Assembly (NCBI GenBank): GCA_011319805.1
Contig: SJRY01000299.1
Coordinates: 310,001 to 374,000, forward strand
Source of the DNA: Macrocybe gigantea
Taxonomy: Eukaryota; Basidiomycota; Agaricomycetes; Agaricales; Callistosporiaceae
Direction: 5' to 3'
Length of the DNA stretch: 64,000 bases
In this document: positions 10,882 to 22,296 of the stretch, one piece after another
How the letters are laid out: every line of letters starts with the position of its first letter
Numbering within the stretch: position 1 is the stretch's first letter
Made by a program: the position numbers and the translations under genes
Notes under the pieces: model-generated
Told to the model about the DNA's origin: nothing
What the model saw: the letters and a program-made list of their open reading frames with translations, nothing else
The model's database searches: none

Positions 10882-11462
10882 CTGATGCGTTGGAGGGGCT
10901 TCAGCAATACCGCTAGCAGCTCAGCGTCCAAAACGTGGGCGACGACGTTACCGGGGAGGATGCCCAATCGGCGTCAAGCACCCAGAAAAGATGAAAAAAG
11001 AGGAAGCGAAGCGGGGACCGCGTTAAGTACATTCCACGGCGCGTACACGGGCGGACCATGATGACGGCACATTCAAATGGGCCTAGTGGATCACATGGCT
11101 GATAATGTCGCTACGTCATCACGATGCGATAGTCGTTTTATCATTTTCTCTAATAAAAGGGATGGGTACACTGGATAGGGAGGAGGTCTCATGCGGCGGT
11201 ATTACTGCAGAGTTTATATATATGTAAAACGAAAGTAAATAAAATATAGAAGAGAATGCTGCGTGACAGTGGACACGGTGTGGCAAAAAGGGGCGTCGGA
11301 CATGTCTGTGCTTGTTGCTGGGTGGGGATTGTGAGTTGTCTTAGAATCAGATGTCCATGAGTATGGGTTGCTGGGGCGAGCGAGGGGGGCCGCGGAGGAA
11401 TTGCAATAGTGGATGACTCAAGTCTTTGGTATATGTAAGGGTAAAGGTAAAAAGGAGAAACA
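10882..11462. other. Intergenic, about 580 bp
   Basis: This lies between the 5' end of the dehydrogenase gene and the 3' end of the tetraspanin gene. I see nothing specific apart from a TATA-like AT-rich stretch near 11215-11250. Confidence 0.4.
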
Positions 11463-12775
11463 TCACGACAGCGTTTCGGGTGCGCGACTGCCTATCGATT
11501 CGTATTTGTTGGAATACGAACTCACAGTCCCCGCATTGTAAGGCAGTGTGGGCATGAGGTCCAATTGGACGTTGGAGCGGGAGCGGGCCATGATCTCCGA
11601 GGCGACATCCGAGCCGTACTGTTCTGCCAATTGGCTGGCAAAATACACATCAGCAAACCCGGTCGTCTACCAAGACAGACAGACGCACTTTGCATAGTTA
11701 TCTATAATGACGGCCATGCTGTTCATGCTGAGCCTGTAAGCTTTAGGCATCATGCCCTTGCCGAACCTATAAGTGACATGGTTCGAGCACAGCAAGCCCG
11801 CGAGGATGATCGCAATGTGCAGCGGCACAAGCGAGAACGACACGGTGTACCACCGCTCGAGGACCTTCTTTTGAAACGCTATATACGGCGCCTTGCATCC
11901 AGGCAGGATCGTCCGCGCATAGCACGTCTGGCTCACGGTCGCCTCGATAAACGGGTTAAAGTAGCCACAGCAGCGGAGCTGGTTCTGCACTCGCAGGCGC
12001 CCATACCCACCAAGCTCCCGAGACCACTGCGCGTTGACCTTGCCCTCGAGATTGAACGTGCGCCGTTTGTACGTCATGTACCCGGGCACGACGAGCAATG
12101 CGAACGTGATCCAGAGCAGGAAGGTGTATATCGCGAGGAAGCACCGGTTGTTCAGCAAGATGCCCGCCCACCCAATGGTCGAGGTGAAGATCCCGACGCT
12201 CGCGGCCAGAGTCGAGAGGATGAGCTCGGAGCGATTCCCAACGCGAATCACGTCCGCATGCGTCCACACGTTGAACCAGGTCAGGAGGCAGAATATCAGC
12301 GACACGAGCGAGTACGCGGACAGCTGTCAGCGCATCAGACATCGTCATGTGAAACATCCGAAGGGACGAAAGCACTCACGAGGCTGTTCGCGACGAATAG
12401 GATCCACTTGAACCTGTTCCAGCGCAGCTTGCGTTTCGGTCCTGCGCCACCGCCAAACCACCCGCCAGTAACGCCATCATAGTCCTCGTCGCCCTGTCCC
12501 GGCATGCGCGCCTCGCCGCTCCTGAACGCCTCGACGCCGCCACCAAACTTGGGGACCACGAGCCCATCGGCACCCTTCTTGCGCCGACGCGGTCCACCGG
12601 GCGAGAGAAGCGTGTGCGAGAACTTGGACGGGAGGTAGTTGATCGTGAGCGAGACACTGCTGCTCTCGGTGTCGCCGCGCTTCATGAGGAAGGGCGACGT
12701 GGAGCGCGAGGGCGCCGCAGAGCCACTAAAGGGCACGTTGGGCGGGTCCAGCGGGATCTTGGAGTCGGTCAACAT
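11463..12775 (-). CDS. Tetraspanin-like membrane protein (Tsp2 type)
   Basis: Three exons give a protein of about 380 residues. A Ser/Pro/Gly-rich cytosolic N-terminus of about 125 residues precedes the first helix (WILFVANSLLSAYSLVSLIF). Helices 2 and 3 follow (STLAASVGIFTSTIGWAGIL and FLAIYTFLLWITFALLVV). The large extracellular loop carries the tetraspanin Cys-Cys-Gly motif in QLRCCGYFNPF and further cysteines in SQTCYA and LPGCKAP. Helix 4 is SFSLVPLHIAIILAGLLCS. The last splice (DNYAN|QLAEQYG, 54-nt intron) removes an in-frame TAG. Tetraspanins organise plasma-membrane protein domains. The assignment to a fungal Tsp2 subgroup is from memory of similar sequences. Confidence 0.85.
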
Positions 12776-14084
12776 GGGGTGCGTCGACGCTGCCTGTGAA
12801 AAGGTCGAGTTGGCGATGGAAGACCGTCTCGATTGGCTGCGCCAAAAAAAAAAGCGCAGGCGAGGGGGAAAAAAAAGAACGCAAATGGGTTACAACTGGA
12901 GATATACGGTAATAGAGGACTCTTGGCTCTTACGACGAGTCCATCTGCAAGGAGAGAGAGGGGGAAAAAATGAGCGGCGAGTATGGGCAGAAAAGATTGG
13001 ACAGAAATCGGATCAGCTTATTTGCGTAATATAACCGTTGATAATAATTCACACCGACCATTTGAGGCTCGCTGGCTTGACTGGCGGTCGAATCGATGCT
13101 GACATGCACCCCTGGGTCCAGGTACGTCGACCACATGCGCTGCATTTTCACTACAAGTACAGATGAAAGAAAGAAGGAAAGAAAGAAAGAAAGAGGACAG
13201 AGACCCCTTTTTGGACTTCACAGCGAACAACTCAACGAACACTCCCCGATGTCAGATCTTGATCGGATCCCACACGGCTTTTCCTTTCCTCCTCCTCTCG
13301 TGCATCGCGCATTCTATAAAAACTCTGTCCGTTTTTAGCTCACTCACGGGTGTGTCTCAGAGCTATTTCTGAACCATAGCGACCACTACCTCTGTGCGTC
13401 AAACGAACTGCAGTACGGTGGCTCCGAATTCGAAGCCAACACTAAGACTCGCTTACTAGTGCTATACAGTGTAAACCTCTGACACGTCATCGAACGAGCA
13501 GCATCTTGATTGGCGATCGTCGAACATAGGCGCGATACAAGGTAATCTTCTTTGGTCCAATCATCTAATCCCAAGTATCGCTGTGGCGAGCTTTGTAATC
13601 CTTGTATCGCACGGCGAGGCGCCGAACTCGAATCATAGGCAAGAGAAGACTATCTGAATTTCTAATCTCTGTCTTGGCTCAGACGACAGCTTTTGCTGGT
13701 CTCTCGGGAAGTGTCAGAATCCTTTGGTCATGGCTGCTCGAGCCCTGCTTGCGATCATATCTCCCCCTCAGGGTCTCAGGAATTTGGATCTATCTGGAGT
13801 GTGATGTGCTCCATACTTGTTCAAAACATGATGCCCTGCGGTCAACTTTCGGATTGACGTGCGCGTTCCAATGTCAGCCTCCGCCAGGACCGAAATGACC
13901 GTATTTCTACATGGACAGCCTCCTCAGGTATTCATCTCCTCGTTCTCAACGACCACCAGTCTGTTCATTCTATCCATCTGAATTCCCTCTTTAAATTCTC
14001 GTCGTTCCTTCTTCAAACATCGCTCTTTTGACTATCCTGCAGACGCGGACGCGCTAGCTGTCAAGGTTTCTTGAACACTCAAAC
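12776..14084. other. Divergent intergenic region, about 1.3 kb
   Basis: This separates the 5' ends of the tetraspanin (-) and the single-pass membrane protein (+), so it should hold both promoters. A GAAA-rich microsatellite lies at about 13164-13195. Short ORFs here lack any recognisable feature. Confidence 0.4.
13164..13195. repeat. (GAAA)n microsatellite
   Basis: A run of gaaa/gaag units on the + strand forms a purine-only tract of about 32 nt. Confidence 0.8.
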
Positions 14085-15093
14085 ATGAGCGCCATGGCTG
14101 GCGGCTCCAGCGGACCTTCCCTCAACGCAATCACAAGTAAGATCCACACAGGTCCACATCCTTTCTGGAATTAAACCCAACCTTCTCCTGGCAGTCGTCG
14201 TCCTCGTCTTCTCCTCCCTCCTCTTTCTGCTCTTCATGTGGTTCTACCTCTCCCCCATCCTCCGGAACAAAGACATCCTCGCCCCCGCAACCAAGCGCGA
14301 GGCGCCGGGTTCGCACGATGTCGAGACCGCGAACTCAAACACGCCAGAGCGCTCCCTCCAGGACTGGCTCCGTCGCGGCTCGCGCGGGCGATTTGCGAGC
14401 ACGAGCGCGTTCCAGGGTGATCGCAGGCACAAGCACCAACATCGCCAGCAGCACCATATTATGCACCGCATCTGCGCGTCGACAGCGGGCCATTGGAACC
14501 GCCTCTCGCTCTTCTCGCGCAACGCGGACGTTCCCATTCCGCACATCGCGCCCGTCACGCCGCCCCCCGCATACTGCTCTTCCCCATCCTCGTCCGACTC
14601 CCCCAAATCAGCGTACTCTGAATCCTCGTCGTCCTCAGACCGCGCGCACTCCCCCGCGGTGTCCTCGCCGCTCGTGACGTGCAGCTATGCCGGCGAGAAC
14701 CTGACCGTCCCGCGCATCCTCGTACCCTCACGCCGAGTCTCTATCCGCGCTGCATCGGACAGCCGCCCCACCGGGCTCGGCATCGCGTCGTCCTCGCCGT
14801 CGACGCTGCAGGTCCCGGGACTGAACTACACGCCCCTCACTCGCTGCTCGTCCGCTCCGGGTTCCACTGCGGCGGCTGACAGCAGCATGAACACGCTCCA
14901 CGTCCCTCTGATGCGCGTGCGCTCGCCTTCTAGGGCGTACGTCTCCGCGCAAGAAAAGCCAGGCGCCAACGTCAGTGTCAGGCCTGGTGATGTGGTTCCC
15001 AGGAGTTTCATGGAACGGGCGACCAGAGGCTTAACACGCGCGTCCTGGTTCATGTCCGATCAGAAGAGAGGCGCCTCCGGTGTACCGTTCTGA
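14085..15093 (+). CDS. Single-pass membrane protein, Ser/Pro-rich cytosolic tail, unknown function
   Basis: Exon 1 (14085-14136) encodes MSAMAGGSSGPSLNAIT. An intron at 14137-14194 (GT-AG) joins in frame to a hydrophobic segment (VVVLVFSSLLFLLFMWFYL), giving one helix very near the N-terminus. The remaining roughly 270 residues are hydrophilic, with runs of Ser and Pro, basic clusters and poly-His/Gln. No enzyme motif is seen. With a short outside end and a long disordered tail it could be an anchored scaffold or signalling substrate, but that is inference. Confidence 0.7.
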
Positions 15094-15299
15094 CTTCTGA
15101 CTGGCGACCAAGTTGTTCTTGTTCATTCTTCTATCTATGCCGCCTACTCTGTTCTATCGTATAAAGTGATCATAAGGTGAAAATTAAAAGATGGTCCCTA
15201 GTAAGAATATCCCCAATCCAATGCGTGAATGAAGGGAATTGAGCGAATAAGTAGACGTAAACGGTATCTATATGCAAGTCCCTATGCAATATCATGCCT

Positions 15300-18200
15300 C
15301 TAATTCCTCTTGAAACGACTTTTCACAGATGCGAGGAGACTTCCTGTGCGGATGCGGAAGAAATACGTCAACACAAAGGTGCAGAACACCTACGGCACAG
15401 TGAGCTCGCGTTTGAAGATAGTCATACTAGAATACTCACGTTGAATGCAATGAAGACGACCATCAGCCCAAGATTGCGCCAATGGTGCTCGTAAAAGATG
15501 TTGAAGCGAAGAGAGAGGAACTGATCCGTTGTGCGGACGCTACAGAACTGGCAAGCAGACGAAGCGTCCGGGTTCGTGAGGTAGCCTCCAGCGACGGACA
15601 TGAAGGGATCCATGTATTGGCCGCAAGTCATGCCAGAAGGCGGGTTCAAGGTGACGTATTCGACCGGAGAACAAGTTATCAACTGACGGCCAATGGCTAT
15701 TTCGGTTGTTTGATCAGCATACTGAAAATTAGGTCAGAAGCACAACGACACCGACCATAACCCAGCAGGCCTTCAATCAAGTACGTGTAGGGCGAGAGAC
15801 GATACCTTGGATGTGTCAGCCCCGGCCACAGAGTTAACTCAGCGATAGAGCGACTTACATCCATTTCCACCAACCGAGCGACGCGAATGGCTGCAAGACA
15901 CCATTGCTAGATCGGCATCAGTGAAACTCCGTCTGGCAAGGAACGCGGCGGTGAACACTTACAATGTGAGCACAAATGAGAATAAGAACGAAAACAAGAG
16001 CGCGGCAATCTCTGCGGACGGAGCCATTGCCGCCACGGCCTGAACGAAGGGTGAGGTTATGTCAAGTCTAAAGGGGAAAAGCACGCACTTGGCCAATCGT
16101 TGTGTAGTACAACGGGAAAATGACACCGAACATGAAATAGGTATATCCACCTCTGGAAGTGTCGAAACCGACGGTCCAGTACCAGCAAAGAAAGAACAGC
16201 GACGAGCCAAAGATGTTCCAAGGCAGCTCAACAAGGAGTTGGGATGTGATGAGGGCCGTCCAGCTGTACATGCGACTCGGGCGCTCGCGAATCTCGTAAA
16301 TCGTGCGCATATTGATGAATGGAACCTGGAGTTGATTTGACAAGGGTACACTGGATGATTTAAACAAAAAAGAGGGCCTTGAGTATCATCAATTCGGGAT
16401 TCAATCCGAGGGGCATTACCTCAAGATAGTACCCATGAATATGGCCTACGGAATAAGGGATGAGAAGCAGTTGCATGAGATATGAGCCGCGGCACGTACA
16501 AAAAGTTTGTTCTGAACGCCCTGCTGAGTATCCTTTGACTTGAAGAACGTGAAACCTATCAACAGCCCGCCGACGATGTTCAAAACAATCTTCGCCATGA
16601 GATATGTAGGATCCCGCCAGTGGGCTTGCATATCACGCCTGAGGAGTTCCCTGACTTGGTAGAACCACGATGTGGCGAACTCGGAATGAAATGCAGCTTC
16701 GACGGGAGGACGGCTCCGTCCTTCGGCGTGAATAGTGGAAAGTTCTCGTTGAAGACTCTTTTCCTCCTCCGAAGCACACCAAATTTCATGCCAATTTTCC
16801 TTGCTAGACGCAGTAGCGCCAGCACCGATGACATCCAGCATGAATTCGGCGCTATGAACGTGAAGAATAATGAGCGAAAGTGGTCAATCCATCAAAGATA
16901 TGAGCATACGGATTCTCATCGGGAAGGCACGTCCTTGAACCATTCTTCTCAAAGTAACGAATGAGAGTTGTCGCGTTGTGCCCGAGGTCTCCAAAATACA
17001 CGGTTTCGCCACCTTTGCGCAAAAGAAGCATGCGATCGAAGACCTATATACAGCTTCTGTGTGACTCAGTGAACTCGTGGAACTGGCAAAGGTGCCAACC
17101 TGGAAAAGCTCTGCAGAAGGCTGGTGCAATCCGCTCAGCATTAATGGGGATTTCGGTGAGGTTTGAAGATAAATACCTGGTGGATACTATATGGCATATC
17201 AGAATCGGTCGAGAGCGACAAACGCTGTGTGAACTTACGTGCAAAGAATGGCTTGACCGCTGTCTGCAAGACTCCTTAAGAACGAAACAATGCTCCAAGC
17301 ACTTTGAGAATCTAATCCAGACGTCGGTTCATCCAGGAACAAAAGCAGCCGGGGCTATGAATAATACATGAGCTATAAATCTTCCTTTGAGATGTGTGTC
17401 AAACCTTGGCAGCGAGCTCGACAGCAATAGTGGTCCTCTTGCGATGCTCAATGCCCAAAGAGCCGACAGCAGCATCAGCGTATTCCTCCAGATCGCACAT
17501 CTTGAGACACGTGTCAACGCTGTTTAAAGAATTAGAACTATTTTTTCGACAAGGCTTTGATACGAACTATGCCTCTTTTTCCTGCAGTGGTACGCTGGCA
17601 GGCTGACGTAATTTCGCGGAGAAGAGCAGGGCCTCCCTAACGGTGGCAGTCGGTTGATGCGTATCCATTTGTTGCACGTAACCTCTGCGGAGAGGCTCAG
17701 CATCAGCTTCATACGAGAATAAAACCAAAAGCTCACGTCTGCGATTGGAAGTCCTGGGGCAGTGCTTGGCCATTTACGAATCGTTCGCCAGTTATTACAC
17801 CGACGTCAACACGCTGAGCCAGAACATTGAGCAATGTCGTCTTTCCAGCACCGGATTCACCCATCAAAGCCGTCAACTTTCCAGGGGCAACATAGCCAGA
17901 CACATCGGACAAGAGTTTTCTCTCTCCTTCGGCGACTGGCACGACGTAGTTAATATGGTGCCACGAGAATATGTCAGTCATCGACAAAGGTGAGGCTTCT
18001 TTTACGTTGCTCGCTTCCGGCTTCGAGGGGTCTGACTGCTTCTCTGAGAGTTGTTCCTCATCCGTAGGTCGTGCGGCTTTGGGCGATCGCGAGCCTCGCT
18101 TGAATAAGACTACAGAAGATTCGGCCGCTGTTGTCGTGTTCAACTCCGTGAAGATCAACAGGGCTGCCAAGAAACCGATTGCGAAGGCGATAACAATGCC

Positions 18201-21200
18201 AAAATTCTGAAGAAACACGCGTCAGTTTGACGAACTGCTTTGAAGATGACAATTAAGGGAGGACACTCACCATCCAGGTATGCGCGTACTTGAACCCAAA
18301 TGAAAGCCCAACGAAACGAGAACCATCGACAAAGCGGTCAGCTGGCAACGACCCAACCGTTGTGCAGACTTGATTAGAGATTGAAACATTTTCGTAACCA
18401 GGTCCTTGGGGCACGAGAGTGGAGCAAACGCCCTTGATGGTGCGGAATTCGTTCGTCAAAATAGCTTCAAATCTGCGAATGCATAAATAAAAGATAATGC
18501 TGGATCTGCGGAAGGACGCACCCGTATTTCAATGGCTGATCAAGTGACGTCAGCTATGTATTTTGCTCGACGATGACAGTCAGGCTTACATTTATGTACG
18601 TGATCCATCGCAAAGCGCCGATCATGGTCGGCTTAGGAATCGAATAACCTACGCCATCAATGAGAAGGAGCTCAAGAATAGCAAGCGGCAAGACGTGCCG
18701 GTATAAATCGAGAGTATAAGCGTGGATATTCCAGCAACACTGGTGGCCGTTGCTTCAGACTTGAAGGCAGCAGCAATTCCTCGGAACCAAGCCTTCATGG
18801 TGAGAGACATGGTAAAAACGAAAAGGAAAAAATGCTGAGAAGATGTGAGGTCGATTGGTAAGGATACAAAAAAAAATGAACATACAAAAATTGAGCCTGG
18901 GCATGCCAACGTCAGCGAAAGTCATTGACGATGATTAATAGGAGACTCACAGCCGACTTTTGGAGGCCAACCATGAAATATAAGACTATACAGAATATAA
19001 CGGTGATAAAGAACGTGATAGGGACGTCGACTAATGTCAGCGCCAGGGCTTCAATGAAAGGGTGGTATAATGCTGCATTCTTGTGTCTATGGACGATGGG
19101 TCGTTGAGCGAACAAAGCAGGTATTTCAGCCATAGTCGTCAATGCAGCGAACAGAATAGCGCTACACAACATGATGGTTAAATCAAGGAAAGATGAAAAG
19201 TTGGCAGTACACGCACAAGAACATGACACCACCTCTGGAGAAGAAGGCCGACGTTTCCACTGGGGATTTCAAGAAGACAGAGCCAATGATCACTCCCTGC
19301 ACCACAAAGGAACTGGGGGAAATGGTACGGGTCAAGGCGTTGAAATAAACCGAAGGCGGTGAACTCACAGGAGGTTCAAGCTGACCGCCAGCATGTTTCC
19401 CCTGAGGATTTGAATTCTCCTTAGCATCACTGCCCGCACTTGCATTGGTATGCTGACAAGGTATGGACTATTGACGATAAATGAGAACAGCTAAAAGACA
19501 CGCTTGACTGAATACACACCTCGTCTTCCTCGTAGTCTTCGCCTGTTCGGCGCGAGCGCTTTGCATATAGGCCGCCGCTCGCTCCGGCGAACCGACAAAT
19601 TCCTTGTAATAAGAATCCACATCTTCCCGATTCGCGGCTCCCAGTTGCGACTTCCTAAAGTATGCTGCAAATTCATCCGCGGTGCGGGGCATAGACATGA
19701 CGCCGGCGCGGGGGATGCGACCGTTCGGGTCGGTCACTGCGACGAGGAAGTCGGCGGTAGTTTGTCGGTTCGCAGGCTCGTAGCTATGAAATGTTTTAGG
19801 CGTCAGGATTGGGTGTAATTTTTGCCAATCTCACCCCATATCAATGAAATATTGCCGAGCTTGGCTCGCCGGACCGAAGAAGGCCAACTTTCCCTCGTAT
19901 ATCACACAGACTTTATCAAAGTGATGATACAGCGATTCCCCAGCTTGATAGAGGGAAACCATAGTTGTCATGCGGAAGGTGTCGGTCGCGATTCGGAGGG
20001 CTCGAACGAACTCCAAAGCCGTACTCGCATCCAAGCCACGCGTAGAGCTAGAATGGGGATTGTGAATGGGATGCTAGGCGGCCAGGACATCGAAGTGCTC
20101 ACTTGTCCCAAGCACCGATACATGATCGAGCGGCTAAAGCCTCGGCAATCGAGACGCGCTTCTTTTCACCACCACTTACACCACGAATGGCAGCATCCCC
20201 GACAGGTGTCTTCCTCGCATGGCGAAGGCCAAAAACTGTGGTTAAAATCTCCGTCACGAGCATTATGTATTTGTCCTTCGACACGCCAGCACGAGTATGA
20301 GGTGCACGAGTCTTTGCAACGAACTCGAGTGTTTGCTCTACCGTGAGGGTCGGGAAATGTACGTCATCTTCGGGGCAGTACTGCACGTCACCACGGAAAT
20401 GCTTTCTCAAATCTTCCGACGTGATCGAGTCGTAGTGGACGTCCCCTTTGATGGAATGATATTCCTCTCGAAGGTTGGCCATGGTCTTAAGGAATGTAGT
20501 GCAACCGGATCCAGGTCTTCCCAATACCACTGAACAGATAAACATAAGAAGCGCGAAAAATATGTCTAGGAAGACAATGAAACGCACATAACATCTCCCC
20601 GGGACGAACAACCCCCTCAAAATCCGTCAAAATGTTTCGAAGAGGGGGTGCAGCGCCAGTTGAATGTTCTCAATAACGTCATTGAGATTAAACAGCGAAC
20701 CCAACGTAGGCTGATATGAAGCCGCCGCTCCCAGGCCGACGACGCTAAGGTCTCGAAACATGACACCAAGCTCTCTGGGTTTGATCTGAGCCTCATCACG
20801 CCTGTGTTGACGGTAACTATGGAACATTTCAAATCAAGGAAATTTATCTTACTTGCGGATAACATGGCGCAATGTCTTTTCCAGATCAAACGGGCCATCA
20901 CCAATGGGCAAGCCAGCCAATGTGGCATCTGAGCCACTGAAACGTTCGCGATCTTCTTCGTTCTCGTCTTCCAAGGCACTTTCGTCAGCGGGCCTGGTCA
21001 AAGTGCGTTGCAAGTCATGAACGCCGTTTGGGTCGAAAAATTCGATGTCGACATGAGAAACGTTCGAGGTGCGTCGGGTCCTGGGGTTGGGGGACTCGTT
21101 GTGGTCGCGGATCTTCTCATCTCCAACGATGGTGGGGATCGAAGGAACTCGGGAGACCGACGCGGAGGGCGTCTCGTCTGGTGAGAAGACGGACCCGGAC

Positions 21201-21202
21201 AT
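15300..21202 (-). CDS. PDR-type (ABCG) full-size ABC transporter
   Basis: About 1,400 residues are spread over many exons in the order NBD1-TMD1-NBD2-TMD2, as in yeast Pdr5. NBD1 has Walker [13 protein letters not shown], signature [16 protein letters not shown], and Walker B/D-loop [13 protein letters not shown] across an intron. Cys replaces the Walker A Lys and Asn the catalytic Glu, which is the usual degenerate site of fungal PDR pumps. NBD2 is canonical, with [12 protein letters not shown] and [16 protein letters not shown]. Helix-rich stretches include [20 protein letters not shown], and the C-terminus is [21 protein letters not shown] 14-nt exon (18522-18535) encodes PLKYG in the TMD1-NBD2 region. 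Such pumps export drugs, lipids or metabolites at the plasma membrane. The substrate cannot be told from sequence. Confidence 0.93.
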
Positions 21203-22296
21203 GAAAGGAACGAAGTTTTACGGGCATCATCTCAATTCACCCAGGGGTATATAAGTCTGCAGATAAACGCGCATGCCTTCAAACACGGTTCAGAGGACAT
21301 TATCGCCGTCTCTAACGCAAGCACGCCGGCAAGAAAGCCCAGGCGAGGACCCCTCAAAATGATGTCAGATTGCTGACATTTGATTACGACGAATCTAGAT
21401 GTGGCCGTGTATCCGTTTAGCCGCCCATTTAGGCATAAAAATGGGACTTCAAGACTTCAACAAAAGTAGCTCTCGTTGTGAGCTTCCATTCATCAATGAG
21501 CATCAGTGGGGATCCTTCAGAACGAGGGAAAGCCAAGAGGCCAGGTGGGGTTTGAGAGTTGTTAGAAAATATGACGTGAACCATCAGATACAGTTCAAGC
21601 AACACAGAAATTTCATATGACAGAAGGACTCACACGAAACAATACGCTACAAGAAATCCATGGCTCAAATCAAAAAACCATAGTGCCTGTACGACGGATG
21701 ACAGATCGGCGCCCGAGGCGCACAACCACGCCATTGTTCCGTGCAGCCGTGATTGGATATCTAAAAGGTCCTCGTTCCGCAGCCCGAGGTGACGAATAGT
21801 CGCTGTGTGCACGCGTCATCAAGAAGATCACAGGAAACACCGCAGCTACGGCGACATAGGTGACGAACCTTACAACTCGGTGCACTGAACCTCCGTCCTC
21901 AACGACGACGAGATACCCGGAACTCTCTTGCGATATACTCTCAGTATCAGTTTCATCCTGCCGGCTCGCCGGGGTCTAGAGCGAGTGATTCGGGAGTCAT
22001 CAGATCCCCATCCGGTCGAGAGGAAGAGCAAACGCTACGCGGAACCGTGGCAAAGCTGTCGTATGGCCTTGTTTACAGTACTTTCAAAGTCAGCCTCACG
22101 GAAAGCCGGCGGATGTGCGTAAGACTGGATGCTGTAATTTGCATTGCAGAACGCGTTTCTCGTCTGAAATTCATCCACTCTTTGATCCTCACATGACGGA
22201 CACGCCATGATCATACCACGTCGGCTCTTGGCCTATTGGTCTCCGATGATATACACGAGCTCGATTGCCTAAACGACATAGAGAAGGAAAATACTC
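21203..22296. other. About 1.1 kb, no gene I can support
   Basis: Two overlapping - strand ORFs at 21630-21885 contain hydrophobic stretches (TYVAVAAVFPVIFLMT and VVQALWFFDLSHGFLVAY). They could be exons of a small membrane protein, but I could not build a complete gene. Confidence 0.25.

Noticed and set aside
11640..11700. In-frame TAG that seemed to cut the tetraspanin, or an 18-22 nt ultra-short intron
   Set aside because: A normal 54-nt GT-AG intron (gtgcgt...gccag) removes the TAG and gives DNYAN|QLAEQYG in frame.
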